A DNA stretch of 64,000 bases from Pseudarthrobacter sp. PS3-L1 (GCF_030063285.1 NZ_JASISU010000002.1:124001-188000); one strand, 5' to 3'; counted from the first letter of the stretch, positions 15,980-24,319 are shown. Translations and numbers: made by a program. The notes: generated by a model not told the origin, from the letters alone.

Positions 15980-17086
15980 ATGACTGACCACAACGCATCC
16001 GCTGAACATTCGGGCGCCAGCAGCTCCAGCACGTTGGAAGCATCCGGCCTTCTGGCCAGCCTTGGGGCTGTCATTCCGCTGGTCGCCGCGCCTATGGCAG
16101 GAGGCCCCAGCACCCCGGCTCTCGTCCTAGCAGCCGCCGAAACAGGAGGACTAGGTCTGCTCGCCGGCGGATACAAAACGCCCGAACAACTCGCCCAACA
16201 GATAGCCGAGGTGCGCGCCAGGATCTCCACTTTCGGGGTCAACCTGTTCGGTGTGAACATCTTCGCGCCCAACTCCGTGCCAATCGATAAGGACGCCTTC
16301 ATCGAATACACCGAATCGCTCCGCGAATTAGCGGCCACATACGACCTGTCCCTAGAAGAAGTAGATGCCCTGGAGGACGACGACGAGTGGGAGGCCAAGA
16401 TGGACATGCTGGTCAATGATCCCGTACCCGTGGTCAGCTTCACCTTCGGTCTTCCCCCCGCCGAGGCTGTCCACCGGCTGCGGAAGGCCGGGTCGCTGGT
16501 GTTCCAAACAGTGACCAACCCGAACGAGGCGCAACAGGCTGCGGCGCTTGGCGTCGACGGCTTGGTGGTCCAGTCGTACAAGGCCGGCGGGCACTCCGGT
16601 ACCTTGACCCCGGCCACACCGGTCGAGCAGATACCCCTGGCCGAGTTGCTCGACCGTGTCCGATCATCGGTCCGACTGCCGCTCTGGGCCGCAGGCGGCA
16701 TTTCTACACCGACAGCCGTCAGGGACGCACTGGCCCACGGCGCCGAGGCCGCCGTCATCGGAAGCGTGCTCCTGCGCAGCCCCGAGAGCGGAGCCTCAAA
16801 AACCTATAAAGAAGCGCTGGCAGACACTAACCGCACCGAAACCGTTGTCACCACGGCGTTTTCAGGCCGTCCCGCGAGGGCGCTGCGCAACGCCTTCGTG
16901 GACCGGTTCCACGGTCTCGCGCCAAGTGGGTACCCGGCCATCCACCACTTGACTAGCCCTATCCGTAAAGCCGCTGCAGCAGCCAACGATCCGGAGAGCA
17001 TCAATATTTGGGCCGGCGCAGGCTACCGCGATGCCACCGAAGAACCAGCGGCCGATATTCTGCGCCGCCTCGCGGGACCCTGCTAA
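15980..17086 (+). CDS. nitronate monooxygenase family protein
   Basis: A 368-residue FMN-dependent TIM-barrel enzyme that would oxidise alkyl nitronates such as propionate-3-nitronate. The N-terminal VPLVAAPMAGGPSTP-type strand (IPLVAAPMAGG at about 33-42) binds FMN phosphate. FGVNLFGVN and VVSFTFGLPP are further barrel strands. KAGGHSGTLTP holds the catalytic-type His205, and LWAAGGISTPTAVRDAL with AAVIGSVLL closes the phosphate site. GAGGCG lies before ATG 15980. It stands downstream of a broken transporter and may be a detoxification gene. Confidence 0.88.
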   Translation: MTDHNASAEHSGASSSSTLEASGLLASLGAVIPLVAAPMAGGPSTPALVLAAAETGGLGLLAGGYKTPEQLAQQIAEVRARISTFGVNLFGVNIFAPNSVPIDKDAFIEYTESLRELAATYDLSLEEVDALEDDDEWEAKMDMLVNDPVPVVSFTFGLPPAEAVHRLRKAGSLVFQTVTNPNEAQQAAALGVDGLVVQSYKAGGHSGTLTPATPVEQIPLAELLDRVRSSVRLPLWAAGGISTPTAVRDALAHGAEAAVIGSVLLRSPESGASKTYKEALADTNRTETVVTTAFSGRPARALRNAFVDRFHGLAPSGYPAIHHLTSPIRKAAAAANDPESINIWAGAGYRDATEEPAADILRRLAGPC

Positions 17087-17112
17087 CCGGAGAGCAACTA
17101 CTCGCAAAAGGA

Positions 17113-17160
17113 TTAAGTGCCTCTAAAAGCATGGGTTTCGAGGCACTGAGATTATGAGAG
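17113..17160. other. AT-centred palindromic site D
   Basis: GTGCCTC and GAGGCAC arms around AT at 17131-17132 (left arm AAGTGCCTCTAAAAGC, right arm GGGTTTCGAGGCACTGAG, then ATTATGAGAG). It closes the segment that ends with the nitronate monooxygenase. Confidence 0.55.
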
Positions 17161-17329
17161 GCCTTGTTTCTGCCGTCGGAGCGTCTGTGGGTTCGGTGGA
17201 GCCAGTCGCATCACTTGATGGCGTGTTTTTCCAAGAAGTTCACGCCCTCGGGGTGGGTCGGTTGCTAGGCGGGGTGCCCCAGAACATGCCTTGGTGGCTG
17301 ATCCTCTAAAACAGAGAGTTTTGGCGTGG

Positions 17330-18181
17330 TCAGTGGTAGAGGCTAGAGAGGAGGGTGATGATGTCCTGTAATTGTGTGGGTGGGTCAGTTTTGATCCATG
17401 CGGCGTAAACGGGTACTGGTGTTGTGTCGCGGACGGCTCGGTAGGTCAGGCCCTGTCGGCGGTATTGGTGTGCTGTTGATTCTGCGGTGATTCCACGGGC
17501 TTTGCCGCTGCTGATAACGGTGAGCCAGTCATCGACGTCGTCTGTAGGGATTGTCTGGTGTGGTTGGCCGCCGTCGGGCCAGAGGTTGAGTTGGGTGCTA
17601 CCGGTGCGGTGGTCGATTGCAAGGGGAGACGTCGCTATTTGGGAGAGGCTTACCGTGCGTTTGGTGGCAAGCGGGTCATCGACGGACATTGCGCAGTAGC
17701 GTTTCTCTACACCGATCAAAACAAGTTCAAGGCTGGTCGCTTCCGGTATGCGGCGTAGGATCGCGAGGTCACTTTTGCCTTCGACCAATCCTGCCGTGGG
17801 TGTGTTCGTCCGGGTCAAGTGCAGTTCGTGGTCGGGGAGGCCCGCAGTCCACCGGCGTTGGAATTCTGGGGTGTGCTTACCCAGGGCAGACCACGCGTAC
17901 CCTATTCGAATTGTGCTTACGCCGGCCAATGCTTCGTGGCGAAGATCGGCAACGATGGCGAGTGCGCGGCGGGCGTGCCGGATCACCCGCTCACCTGCCG
18001 GGGTCAGCTCCACACGGCGAGTTGTCCGGTGCAGGAGTCGCTTCCCAAGGACGGACTCCAGTGTGGCTATGTTGCGCGAGACAGTGGTCTGGGTGATACC
18101 CAGTTCGATACCGGCATCGGTAAAAGTACCCGTATCAATGACACTGACGAGGGATCGTAGGTGACGCAGTTCGATATCCAC
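17330..18181 (-). CDS. LysR family transcriptional regulator
   Basis: A roughly 283-residue LTTR with the N-terminal helix-turn-helix IELRHLRSLVSVIDTGTFTD then GITQTTVSRNIATLESVLGK, and an effector-binding domain ending DIITLLSSLYH. The GTG at 18181 is chosen because family members start at this point; a GTG at 18223 would add 14 residues and would almost touch the divergent transporter. The divergent spacing suggests that it regulates the EamA transporter through the short shared promoter region. The effector is unknown. Confidence 0.85.
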   Translation of the reverse strand: MDIELRHLRSLVSVIDTGTFTDAGIELGITQTTVSRNIATLESVLGKRLLHRTTRRVELTPAGERVIRHARRALAIVADLRHEALAGVSTIRIGYAWSALGKHTPEFQRRWTAGLPDHELHLTRTNTPTAGLVEGKSDLAILRRIPEATSLELVLIGVEKRYCAMSVDDPLATKRTVSLSQIATSPLAIDHRTGSTQLNLWPDGGQPHQTIPTDDVDDWLTVISSGKARGITAESTAHQYRRQGLTYRAVRDTTPVPVYAAWIKTDPPTQLQDIITLLSSLYH

Positions 18182-18225
18182 CCCCTCAGGATACTCATGC
18201 GTGTGAAGTATCAATAGAGTCACTC

Positions 18226-19176
18226 ATGCATTATGCGCAGGTAGTTGTTAGCTTGCAGACTTCCACCATGATGAAGATGAATAAGGTAGTTAGTGGAAGA
18301 ACTGCCGGAATAGCGACCGCATTGGGTGGGGCATTCTCAAATCAGCTGGGAGCTGCCAGCGGGTCATTGGCCTTCCCAGTCATCGGTCCAGTAGGTGTAG
18401 TCGCGGTTCGCCAGATAGTCGCCGCACTGATCCTGCTACCAGTGGTGAGGCCCCGTATCTGGAGCCTAACCCGCGCTCAGTGGTGGCCGGTCTTACTCTT
18501 GGCCCTGGTTTTCGGGACCATGAATCTCACCCTGTACCTAGCCATCGAACGCATTGGTCTTGGATTGGCTGTGACCTTGGAGTTCTGCGGACCACTAGCG
18601 ATCGCTCTGCTGAGTTTCAGGAGCAGGACCAGTGTGTTCTGCGCGCTCATTGCAGGGGTCGGCGTGGTCACTATCACCCGGCCTCAACCCACGACTGATT
18701 ATCTGGGTGTTGCGCTCGGTCTCATCGCTGCTTGTAGCTGGGCCGCGTACATCTTGCTCAACAGAACCATAGGCTCTCGCATCCCCGGAGTTCAGGGAAC
18801 CGCAACCGCCACGGGAGTCTCAGCAGTCCTCTTTCTACCCATAGGTGCGTGGATACTCATCACCACGCGCCCGGATGCTTTTACCATTCTTTACGCTGTC
18901 AGTGCCGGCGTCTTGGCCTCTGCTATTCCGTTCGTTGTGGACCTGATTTCCCTGCGGCGGATTCCCACAAATCTCTTCGGTATCCTCATGAGTGTTAATC
19001 CTGTGTTGGCAGCTCTCGTCGGAGCAGTGTTGCTTGAGGAAGACCTTGGCACCATCGAATGGGTTGGTATAGCACTTATCGTCACGGCGAACGTGGCCGC
19101 GCTGCTTCTACCAATCCGCAGATCACGAGCGACAACGGCCGGAACGGAAAAGTGGTTCTGGAAACCAGGGCAGTAA
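18226..19176 (+). CDS. EamA/RhtA-like DMT transporter
   Basis: A 316-residue membrane protein with about ten helices in two EamA repeats, as in RhtA and YddG-type exporters of amino acids or related metabolites. The first repeat includes SGSLAFPVIGPVGVVAVRQI and TLYLAIERIGLGLAVTLEF. The second includes SCSWAAYILLNRTIGS and the closing NPVLAALVGAVLLEEDLG, a signature of the family. ATG 18226 or the ATGATG near 18268 may be the start. The C-terminal 20 residues are charged. Divergent from the LysR gene, which likely controls it. Confidence 0.87.
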   Translation: MHYAQVVVSLQTSTMMKMNKVVSGRTAGIATALGGAFSNQLGAASGSLAFPVIGPVGVVAVRQIVAALILLPVVRPRIWSLTRAQWWPVLLLALVFGTMNLTLYLAIERIGLGLAVTLEFCGPLAIALLSFRSRTSVFCALIAGVGVVTITRPQPTTDYLGVALGLIAACSWAAYILLNRTIGSRIPGVQGTATATGVSAVLFLPIGAWILITTRPDAFTILYAVSAGVLASAIPFVVDLISLRRIPTNLFGILMSVNPVLAALVGAVLLEEDLGTIEWVGIALIVTANVAALLLPIRRSRATTAGTEKWFWKPGQ

Positions 19177-19297
19177 CCTGCCCCCTCCCGTAGTGGTACC
19201 AGCAAGAGAACGGTTCGCTAAGTCCAGGTCTTGACCTCCAAGAAGCCGCCGCTCCAATCCGTTGGGTTCCGAGGGCGCCAGCCGCTTCGCATAGTCG

Positions 19298-19341
19298 GTC
19301 TCGTATTGCATGGGTTTCGAGGCGATTAGGTTATGAGACTT
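19298..19341. other. AT-centred palindromic site E
   Basis: Left arm GGTCTCGTATTGC joined at AT (19310-19311) to right arm GGGTTTCGAGGCGATTAGG followed by TTATGAGAC. A hybrid of the short CTCGTAT arm and the long CGAGGC arm. Confidence 0.55.
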
Positions 19342-19450
19342 CCTGGTTCCATGGTCGGGGAGTCTTTGAATGTGATTCGGCAACTGTGTGAGGTCCTGGC
19401 GTGCTTGCTTTGCTTGAGGCGTGGAATTGTTTTTCTGTTTTCGGGCGGGC

Positions 19451-19729
19451 TTAGGTGAACTTGCCGAAGGGTCCGGCTTGGTCGGAGGGGATCTGCTCCC
19501 GTCTGGTTGTGATTGAGATGGCCAGAAATACGATTCCGGTCATCAGTACGAGAAGAGCAATCCCAAGGAGCCCTTGATCGCCTCCGGTCGGTGGGCAGCC
19601 GGCAGGGCTGTCGTCGATTCCGGGGCAGGTCCTCCACGGTTGAAGAACCAGCACGAACCCGCCTGCTAATCCCACGAGTGTGAGGATGGTTCCTAACACG
19701 GCATAAAAGCTCTTTTTGGACGGACTCAT
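19451..19729 (-). CDS. small membrane protein
   Basis: A 92-residue protein with two hydrophobic segments, FYAVLGTILTLVGLAGGFVLV and LLGIALLVLMTGIVFLAISI. A loop between them carries two cysteines (RTCPGIDDSPAGCPP) that would face outside and could form a disulfide. The tail is charged. No family is recognised. First of three small membrane genes on the minus strand here (with 19784-19945 and 20125-20349). Confidence 0.6.
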   Translation of the reverse strand: MSPSKKSFYAVLGTILTLVGLAGGFVLVLQPWRTCPGIDDSPAGCPPTGGDQGLLGIALLVLMTGIVFLAISITTRREQIPSDQAGPFGKFT

Positions 19730-19783
19730 GGTTCATCCAAACACGGGGACATTGTCGTCTACATCCGCCCGTGGGTTGAGTGT

Positions 19784-19945
19784 TCAGGTGGAGGTCTGGT
19801 TCTCATCGCGTCGAAGGCGTTGTTCTTCGAGTAGGGCAAGGGATTTTTCGCGCGCGTTACGGATCCGTTGTAAGGCTCCAACCATGCTGATGCTTGCGAA
19901 CAGGACAATGAGGGTCAGGGCAAGGAGTCACCAGGTGATATCCAT
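19784..19945 (-). pseudogene. small single-span membrane protein gene with an in-frame TGA
   Basis: From ATG 19945 the frame reads MDITW, then TGA at 19928-19930, then LLALTLIVLFASISMVGALQ followed by a charged helix (RIRNAREKSLALLEEQRLRR) to TGA 19784. One membrane span plus a basic coiled tail is a common small-protein plan. A shorter 33-residue product from the internal ATG (MVGALQRIRN) would lack most of the span. It is probably broken, or the TGA is a sequencing error. No family known. Confidence 0.4.
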
Positions 19946-20124
19946 GGGTTTACTCTGTCAGATGTCGCAATGCGCCTTCTTCTCCGAGATGGCGCGATCT
20001 CTTTGGTAGGGGGCGGCGAGGTAGGTTCTTAGGCCTTGGTCACCACTGCCGAAGGCCGTGATCGACGAGTGCGCTTGGACCCAGCAAGGGTTCTAGCCGA
20101 TAACGGCAAGACCTTTACTGGTGG

Positions 20125-20349
20125 TTATTTTTTGACCGCGTACCAACGCTTGGGTAGCGATTGAAGGCCCCGGTATGCAAGAACGCTCGCGAGGGATAGG
20201 AAGATGACGCCAGAAACGTAGTCAAACCACTCTGAGGCACCTCCCAAGGTGAGGATTGAAAACATTAGTACGATGGTGGCCCCACACAGGAGCAGGCCAC
20301 CGGTTACCTTTGGGGGTACTTCGGTCCCAGCATGATCAGAATGTGTCAT
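20125..20349 (-). CDS. small membrane protein
   Basis: A 74-residue protein with two membrane helices, VTGGLLLCGATIVLMFSILT and YVSGVIFLSLASVLAYRG, with a polar N-terminus (MTHSDHAGTEVPPK) and a basic C-terminus (LPKRWYAVKK). No family or function is recognised. It could be cotranscribed with the other two small membrane genes on this strand. Confidence 0.6.
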   Translation of the reverse strand: MTHSDHAGTEVPPKVTGGLLLCGATIVLMFSILTLGGASEWFDYVSGVIFLSLASVLAYRGLQSLPKRWYAVKK

Positions 20350-20786
20350 GTTCCAAACCTAATACCCGCACTGCTCAGAGAGTCCCCAAACTGCCGACGT
20401 TACTTGTCGAGGCAACGAATCCGTCTGTCTCGTATCTTGGATTTAAGAAGGATTGCCGGTAAGGATCACTCTTCTTCGGGAAAGAAATATGTCTACTATC
20501 CGCTTCTCGAAGACTACGGCGATGTTGACGGCCACAGGCGCGGGAGGCTGATGAAGACCATTGTTGCTCCTGGCCCTTGATATCCGCGATATCAGGTTCA
20601 GAATCGGGGTTGGGGGACCTTTGGAACGAAGAGATGGCACTTCGCCTGGAAAGATTCACGAGCGTTGGGCGCCCACAGGTTTGGTGTTACTGAGTCGCCA
20701 CCTAAACCATTATTCGTCCCGATTGCCGGCTATGTGCTCAATTTAGGTCCTCGCAAAGAGGGCTAGGACTGCAAAGTATCAACAGT
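20350..20786. other. gene-free stretch
   Basis: About 440 bases between a small membrane gene and the large palindrome. Short open frames occur on both strands, but none has a ribosome site with recognisable protein features. Confidence 0.4.
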
Positions 20787-20964
20787 CTCGTATCCCTAAG
20801 AGAGCGAGACGTATCCCATGCAAGGCCCAGCGCGCGAACCAGCCTGATCGGTTGTAGCTGTGTTTTATCCTATGCGATGCAACACAGCTACTGCAACCGA
20901 TCAGGCTGGTTCGCGCGCCGGGCCGTACACGGCGAAACACTTCGCTTTCCTAGAGATACGAGAC
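20787..20964. repeat. 178-bp inverted repeat: two site modules head to head
   Basis: Left half: a TA-centred subsite (CTCGTATCC.. at 20797) then the 55-bp spacer, ending at AT 20872-20873. Right half: the same module inverted, with a 4-base insertion, ending in a TA-centred subsite at 20951-20952. Arms are about 80 bp. The module also occurs once at 2645-2733. The palindrome could form a large cruciform and blocks no gene. Confidence 0.8.
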
Positions 20965-21149
20965 GGCTTGGTGTGTAGCGTTTGGGGCGCCTTCATTTGG
21001 CATTAAGTCGGGCGGGGCATACGGGAATGTGTTGTCTGCGGAACCATGCCGTTTCGCAAATTTTCGATTTCGTCACCGCACACTTCGGTGGAGGACCGGC
21101 TTACGGGCAGATTCATAGCGGCCCTACATTGTCGGGCACGATAGGAACT

Positions 21150-21683
21150 ATGACCGTAGAACTTCGCCCCTGGACGCTTGAGGACGCACCTGCGCTGTGG
21201 GATGCATATCGGCATAACCCGGACCTGAAGACGCAATTTGGCAGTGCGGACCTAGCCACGGTCGACCAGGCACGTGACTACATCGGCGCTCAACTTCCGT
21301 TGAAAGAGTCAAGGCGTAACTGGGCTATCACGATCGATGGTGCCGCCGTAGGCAATGTAGGGCTATCAGCCATTGACCGGCGCCACGGAACTGCTTGGAC
21401 GTACTACTGGCTCACCTCTGCGGCCCGTGGCCGCGGCTATGCAGTGCGAGCCTTATCAACGATCGCCGCAGCAGCATTCGAAGATGGACTTTTCCGCCTC
21501 GAGCTAGGGCACCGAGTCAACAATCTAGCTTCGTGCAAGGTCGCCACCAATGCCGGATTCATCCCCGAAGGTATCGAGCGCCAGAAGCTGCTGTACGGTG
21601 CTGAACGCTTCGACGTCGAGACCCACGCGCGGCTGCGTACGGATTCAAACCCAGATCTCTCGATGCTCCCGTTATCCCGGTAA
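21150..21683 (+). CDS. GNAT N-acetyltransferase
   Basis: A 177-residue RimJ/RimL-like acetyltransferase, the intact relative of the fragment at 13764-13938. It starts MTVELRPWTLEDAPALW; motif A is SAARGRGYAVRALSTIAAAA and the end has NLASCKVATNAGF. The upstream frame stays open for 56 codons but lacks family features, so ATG 21150 is preferred. GGA lies close to it and the ribosome site is weak. Convergent with the YunG-like gene. The substrate is unknown. Confidence 0.85.
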   Translation: MTVELRPWTLEDAPALWDAYRHNPDLKTQFGSADLATVDQARDYIGAQLPLKESRRNWAITIDGAAVGNVGLSAIDRRHGTAWTYYWLTSAARGRGYAVRALSTIAAAAFEDGLFRLELGHRVNNLASCKVATNAGFIPEGIERQKLLYGAERFDVETHARLRTDSNPDLSMLPLSR

Positions 21684-21705
21684 AGAATCCTTCAACGGAT
21701 GTTCC
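21682..21705 (-). repeat. gene-end motif
   Basis: On the minus strand it reads ACATCCGTTGAAGGATTC, just after the stop of the YunG-like gene and overlapping the GNAT stop on the other strand. Confidence 0.45.
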
Positions 21706-21718
21706 ATGAGCGAATGGA

Positions 21719-22105
21719 TCAGAGGCTCAGCGCGGACAGCACTCTGGTGCGAAGCAGTTGGTATTCGCTGACGTACGCTCGTGGTCCTTCTGCTGATCGG
21801 ACGACGACGCGGGGCTCCCCAATGATGCGGTGACTTTTGAATTGCTCTCGGGTGAGGTCGATCTCGAAGCCACCGGAGAACCGGTTCCAGTACTGGACTT
21901 CGTCCCCCTCGTTGCCGCCGCTGACTTCTGCGATGAGGAGATCACCACCGAGCAGGTCTTGAACGATGAGAGCTGTGGGTCCACACTGGCCGTGTGCCGC
22001 ATTGTCGGGGTGCCACTTCGTGAGGCTCTTGGCGTCGAGACAAGTCGTATCTGCACTCCAAGACAGGCGGAATGCTCGCTCGAGCTCAAGCAATGTGTGA
22101 GTCAT
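21719..22105 (-). CDS. YunG-like protein
   Basis: A 128-residue cytosolic protein. Blocks CLDAKSLTKWHPDNAAHGQC, GPTALIVQDLLGGDLL, VQYWNRFSGGFEIDLTREQF and EYQLLRTRV recall the YunG family (Bacillus subtilis YunG), for which no biochemical role is known to me. The Cys of HGQCGPTA and the following polar residues look like a cysteine-peptidase-like active-site edge, but this is a guess. Start at ATG 22105. Stands alone in the array. Confidence 0.65.
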   Translation of the reverse strand: MTHTLLELERAFRLSWSADTTCLDAKSLTKWHPDNAAHGQCGPTALIVQDLLGGDLLIAEVSGGNEGDEVQYWNRFSGGFEIDLTREQFKSHRIIGEPRVVVRSAEGPRAYVSEYQLLRTRVLSALSL

Positions 22106-22224
22106 GGCGACAGCGTAGCAAGGGACCTACTGAACGGTGACGGATCCCTTGGCGGACACTCTTTTGGGGTTTTGGCTGCCAGGTAGAGTCTGACCAAGAC
22201 GTCTGTCCGCTCACTGGGGGAAAC

Positions 22225-22467
22225 ATGAAGATCGGTGTCCTTGCAATAGCTGCGTGGATTGTCACCGGGCTGATCGTGCTACTTGGAGTCAGCGCCGGCG
22301 CGACCATCTGGTTCTATATGGAGCCCGTCGTTGATTCGGTGCCTGATCCGGCAAGCTACGGTATGGCCGTAGGCGCCGGCTTTTTGGCTTTGTTCCTTAG
22401 TTTGGCCGTTAGCCTGAGCCTGACTGTATACGCAGCTCGGTGCCGGACCACTGGGCGGGCCACCTGA
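22225..22467 (+). CDS. small membrane protein
   Basis: An 80-residue protein with two membrane helices, IGVLAIAAWIVTGLIVLLGV and GAGFLALFLSLAVSLSLTVY. A short outer loop (MEPVVDSVPDPASYG) joins them and the end is basic. GGGGAAAC precedes ATG 22225. The gene-end motif follows the stop by 15 bases. No family recognised. Confidence 0.62.
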   Translation: MKIGVLAIAAWIVTGLIVLLGVSAGATIWFYMEPVVDSVPDPASYGMAVGAGFLALFLSLAVSLSLTVYAARCRTTGRAT

Positions 22468-22481
22468 TCTGAAATCGAGCA

Positions 22482-22512
22482 CTGTCCGGTAAAGGATCCA
22501 CCTACGGACGGG
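22482..22512 (+). repeat. gene-end motif, best palindrome
   Basis: GTCCGGTAAAGGATCC then ACCTACGGAC. GTCCG and CGGAC pair around a central GGATCC. It lies 15 bases after the small membrane gene. Confidence 0.55.
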
Positions 22513-22530
22513 CAAAAAGTCTTCGCCACC

Positions 22531-22956
22531 TTATTCCACTGCTGAAAGCGTTGCCCAAGCGACATCGATGACGCATAGCTCATCACCAGTCTCACGGAAG
22601 AAGAGATCGCCCGGGAAAGTGGTGCCCGACGATGCACCCTCGGGTAAGCCCTCCAGGTTGATGCTCCACTGCGGATTAAGCGCTGCTTGGTCCTTCCAAT
22701 ACTTGCCGGAAAACTTCTCCGGCTCACCAGCAGACAGCGAAGACCAGTCGCTAGGGTTGCCAAAATCTGCAGTGGAATCAGCGCAAACAAGGTCCGACGT
22801 TTCGCCCGCAGCCAAGTCGGCAATGAGCTTCTCCGTTGCTTCAATTACTTTGGCGCCGTTACTTCCCCATATCAATGAGTCGACAGAGCAACCGGCTAAT
22901 AGCGCAGCCAAAGCTCCCCCAGATAATCCGCAAACCACTTTTTGCCTCAGTGCCAT
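22531..22956 (-). CDS. putative lipoprotein
   Basis: A 141-residue exported protein. The signal peptide RQKVVCGLSGGALAALLAGC has a lipobox LLAGC with the lipidated cysteine near residue 23. The mature part carries two further cysteines (DLVCADST, DELCVIDV) that may form a disulfide, and a central WSINLEGLPEG. No family is recognised. It should sit on the outer face of the membrane. Start at ATG 22956. Convergent with the small membrane gene. Confidence 0.68.
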   Translation of the reverse strand: MALRQKVVCGLSGGALAALLAGCSVDSLIWGSNGAKVIEATEKLIADLAAGETSDLVCADSTADFGNPSDWSSLSAGEPEKFSGKYWKDQAALNPQWSINLEGLPEGASSGTTFPGDLFFRETGDELCVIDVAWATLSAVE

Positions 22957-23069
22957 CTCCCAAACCTAGGGCACGCATGAGCAAAAGACGACCCCGCTAT
23001 GTGCTGCTCCTGGCCGGGCGAGGCAAGGGCTGGGTCTACGAGAAGCGGCAAAGCAGACAAACAATTGCG

Positions 23070-23099
23070 CGCCCGGTACAGGATCCCCTATCGAACACC
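23070..23099 (+). repeat. gene-end motif
   Basis: CCCGGTACAGGATCCCCTAT followed by CGAAC. It coincides with the end of a possible 41-codon frame (22977-23102) that has no other support. Confidence 0.45.
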
Positions 23100-23245
23100 T
23101 AGGCGTCCGCCGAACCGCCAGCTACCGGGCGGGTAGGACGTGGTGCTACGTTTGACCGCAGTGACATTCTTACTTTCTCTGTGACCCAGAGTCGATGCAG
23201 CGGTTCCCGTTCGCTTCCCTTGGAAGCGGTGATCCCGTGTGCCCT

Positions 23246-23275
23246 CCAGGGGGACTCCCTCGCGAGTCCCCCTGG
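23246..23275. promoter_or_regulatory. strong hairpin in the leader of the pentapeptide gene
   Basis: Arms CCAGGGGGACTC and GAGTCCCCCTGG, exactly complementary, with a 6-base loop. It ends 38 bases before the ATG of the pentapeptide gene and has no T-run. It could be a leader structure or a terminator of an upstream transcript. Confidence 0.5.
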
Positions 23276-23313
23276 CACCCGGCCCCTCACCGAACTCATC
23301 CAGAGAAGATCAC

Positions 23314-24186
23314 ATGCCCTTCATTTCGAGCGACTCCGCCGCGCCCTCCACACCTGCCCTTGACCGAGAATCACTGCGCCCTGATTGCGCCAACTGCTTC
23401 GCGCTCTGCTGCACCGCACTCGGCTTTTCCCGCACCACGGACTTCGCCATCGACAAGCCAGCAGGAAGTCCCTGCCAGAACCTTGCCTCCGACTTCTCCT
23501 GCACCATCCACGACAGCCTGCGCCCGCGAGGCTTCCGAGGATGCACTGTCTTCGACTGCTTCGGAGCCGGCCAAAACGTCTCACAGAACCTCTTCCAAGG
23601 AATAAGCTGGAAAGCGGATCCAGTAACAGCGAAAGACATGTTCTCGTCTTTCAAGGTCGTCCGGCAACTCCACGAAATGCTCTGGTACCTGGCAGAAGCT
23701 ACCAGCAGGACCTTCGACCCGGACACCTCGCACCAGGTCAACGAGCTCAGAATGACAATCGAAAATACGATAGCCGAAACGCAGCAGGTCCTCTCCCTGA
23801 ACCTCGGCGACATGCACGCTCGGGTTCGGTCCGTACTAATGGACGTCAGCGAAGAAGTGAGGTCCTCATACCTTGCAACTGGTGATGATCACCTAGATGC
23901 TGCGCTTGTCCCTGGAGCAGACCTCATGGGCAAGAATATGAAGTCCAGGTCGCTGTGTGGGGCAGACCTTCGAGGTGCCTATCTCATCGCCGCGGACCTG
24001 CGAGACTGCGACCTCTCAGGCGCAGACCTCCTCGGCGCTGACCTCAGAGATACCCGTCTCGAAGGAGCCGATCTTTCCAGAACTCTCTATCTGACACAGG
24101 CGCAACTCAACGCCGCCCAGGGCGACGCCCACACGTACCTACCCCCGGATCTCAGCAGTCCTACTCATTGGCCCAACAACAGCTGA
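23314..24186 (+). CDS. pentapeptide-repeat protein with an N-terminal cysteine cluster
   Basis: A roughly 290-residue protein in two parts. The N-terminal part has a cysteine cluster, DCANCFALCCTALGF, then SPCQNL, DFSCTIHDSL, RGFRGCTVFDCFGAGQ; this could bind iron-sulfur or zinc. After a helical middle, residues about 210-265 form pentapeptide repeats (A(D/N)LxG): ADLRGAYLIAADLRDCDLSG, ADLLGADLRDTRLEGADLS. Such right-handed helices are DNA mimics in quinolone-resistance proteins, but most pentapeptide proteins have no known role. AGAGAAG precedes ATG 23314, which is chosen over upstream in-frame codons. Confidence 0.8.
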   Translation: MPFISSDSAAPSTPALDRESLRPDCANCFALCCTALGFSRTTDFAIDKPAGSPCQNLASDFSCTIHDSLRPRGFRGCTVFDCFGAGQNVSQNLFQGISWKADPVTAKDMFSSFKVVRQLHEMLWYLAEATSRTFDPDTSHQVNELRMTIENTIAETQQVLSLNLGDMHARVRSVLMDVSEEVRSSYLATGDDHLDAALVPGADLMGKNMKSRSLCGADLRGAYLIAADLRDCDLSGADLLGADLRDTRLEGADLSRTLYLTQAQLNAAQGDAHTYLPPDLSSPTHWPNNS

Positions 24187-24265
24187 AGACGACACAACGG
24201 TGCCCGCTGGCCGGCAACTACACATCAGTTGCCCGCCAGTCGGCACCTAAAACCTCCGGCGGAAA

Positions 24266-24296
24266 GTGTCCGGTAGCCGATCAGCTAAACGGCACC
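24266..24296 (+). repeat. gene-end motif with compensating changes
   Basis: GTGTCCGGTAGCCGATCAGC then TAAACGGCAC. TAGC pairs with GCTA and GTG-CCG with CGGCAC. The paired bases differ from other copies but pairing is kept. Confidence 0.5.
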
Positions 24297-24319
24297 TATC
24301 TCGCACCCCCGGGTGGTTA

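Noticed and set aside
4683..19930. Stop-codon reassignment or readthrough as a general explanation for interrupted genes
   Set aside because: TAG, TGA and TAA are all involved, and the same codons end intact genes nearby.
22977..23102. 41-codon plus-strand frame (MSKRRPRYVLLLAGRGKGWV)
   Set aside because: No ribosome site, no family, and it ends in a gene-end motif; too weak to call.
292..24296. Classic integron with attC sites
   Set aside because: The gene-end motifs lack the GTTRRRY/RYYYAAC pair and the long folded body of attC, and no tyrosine integron integrase is present in the window.
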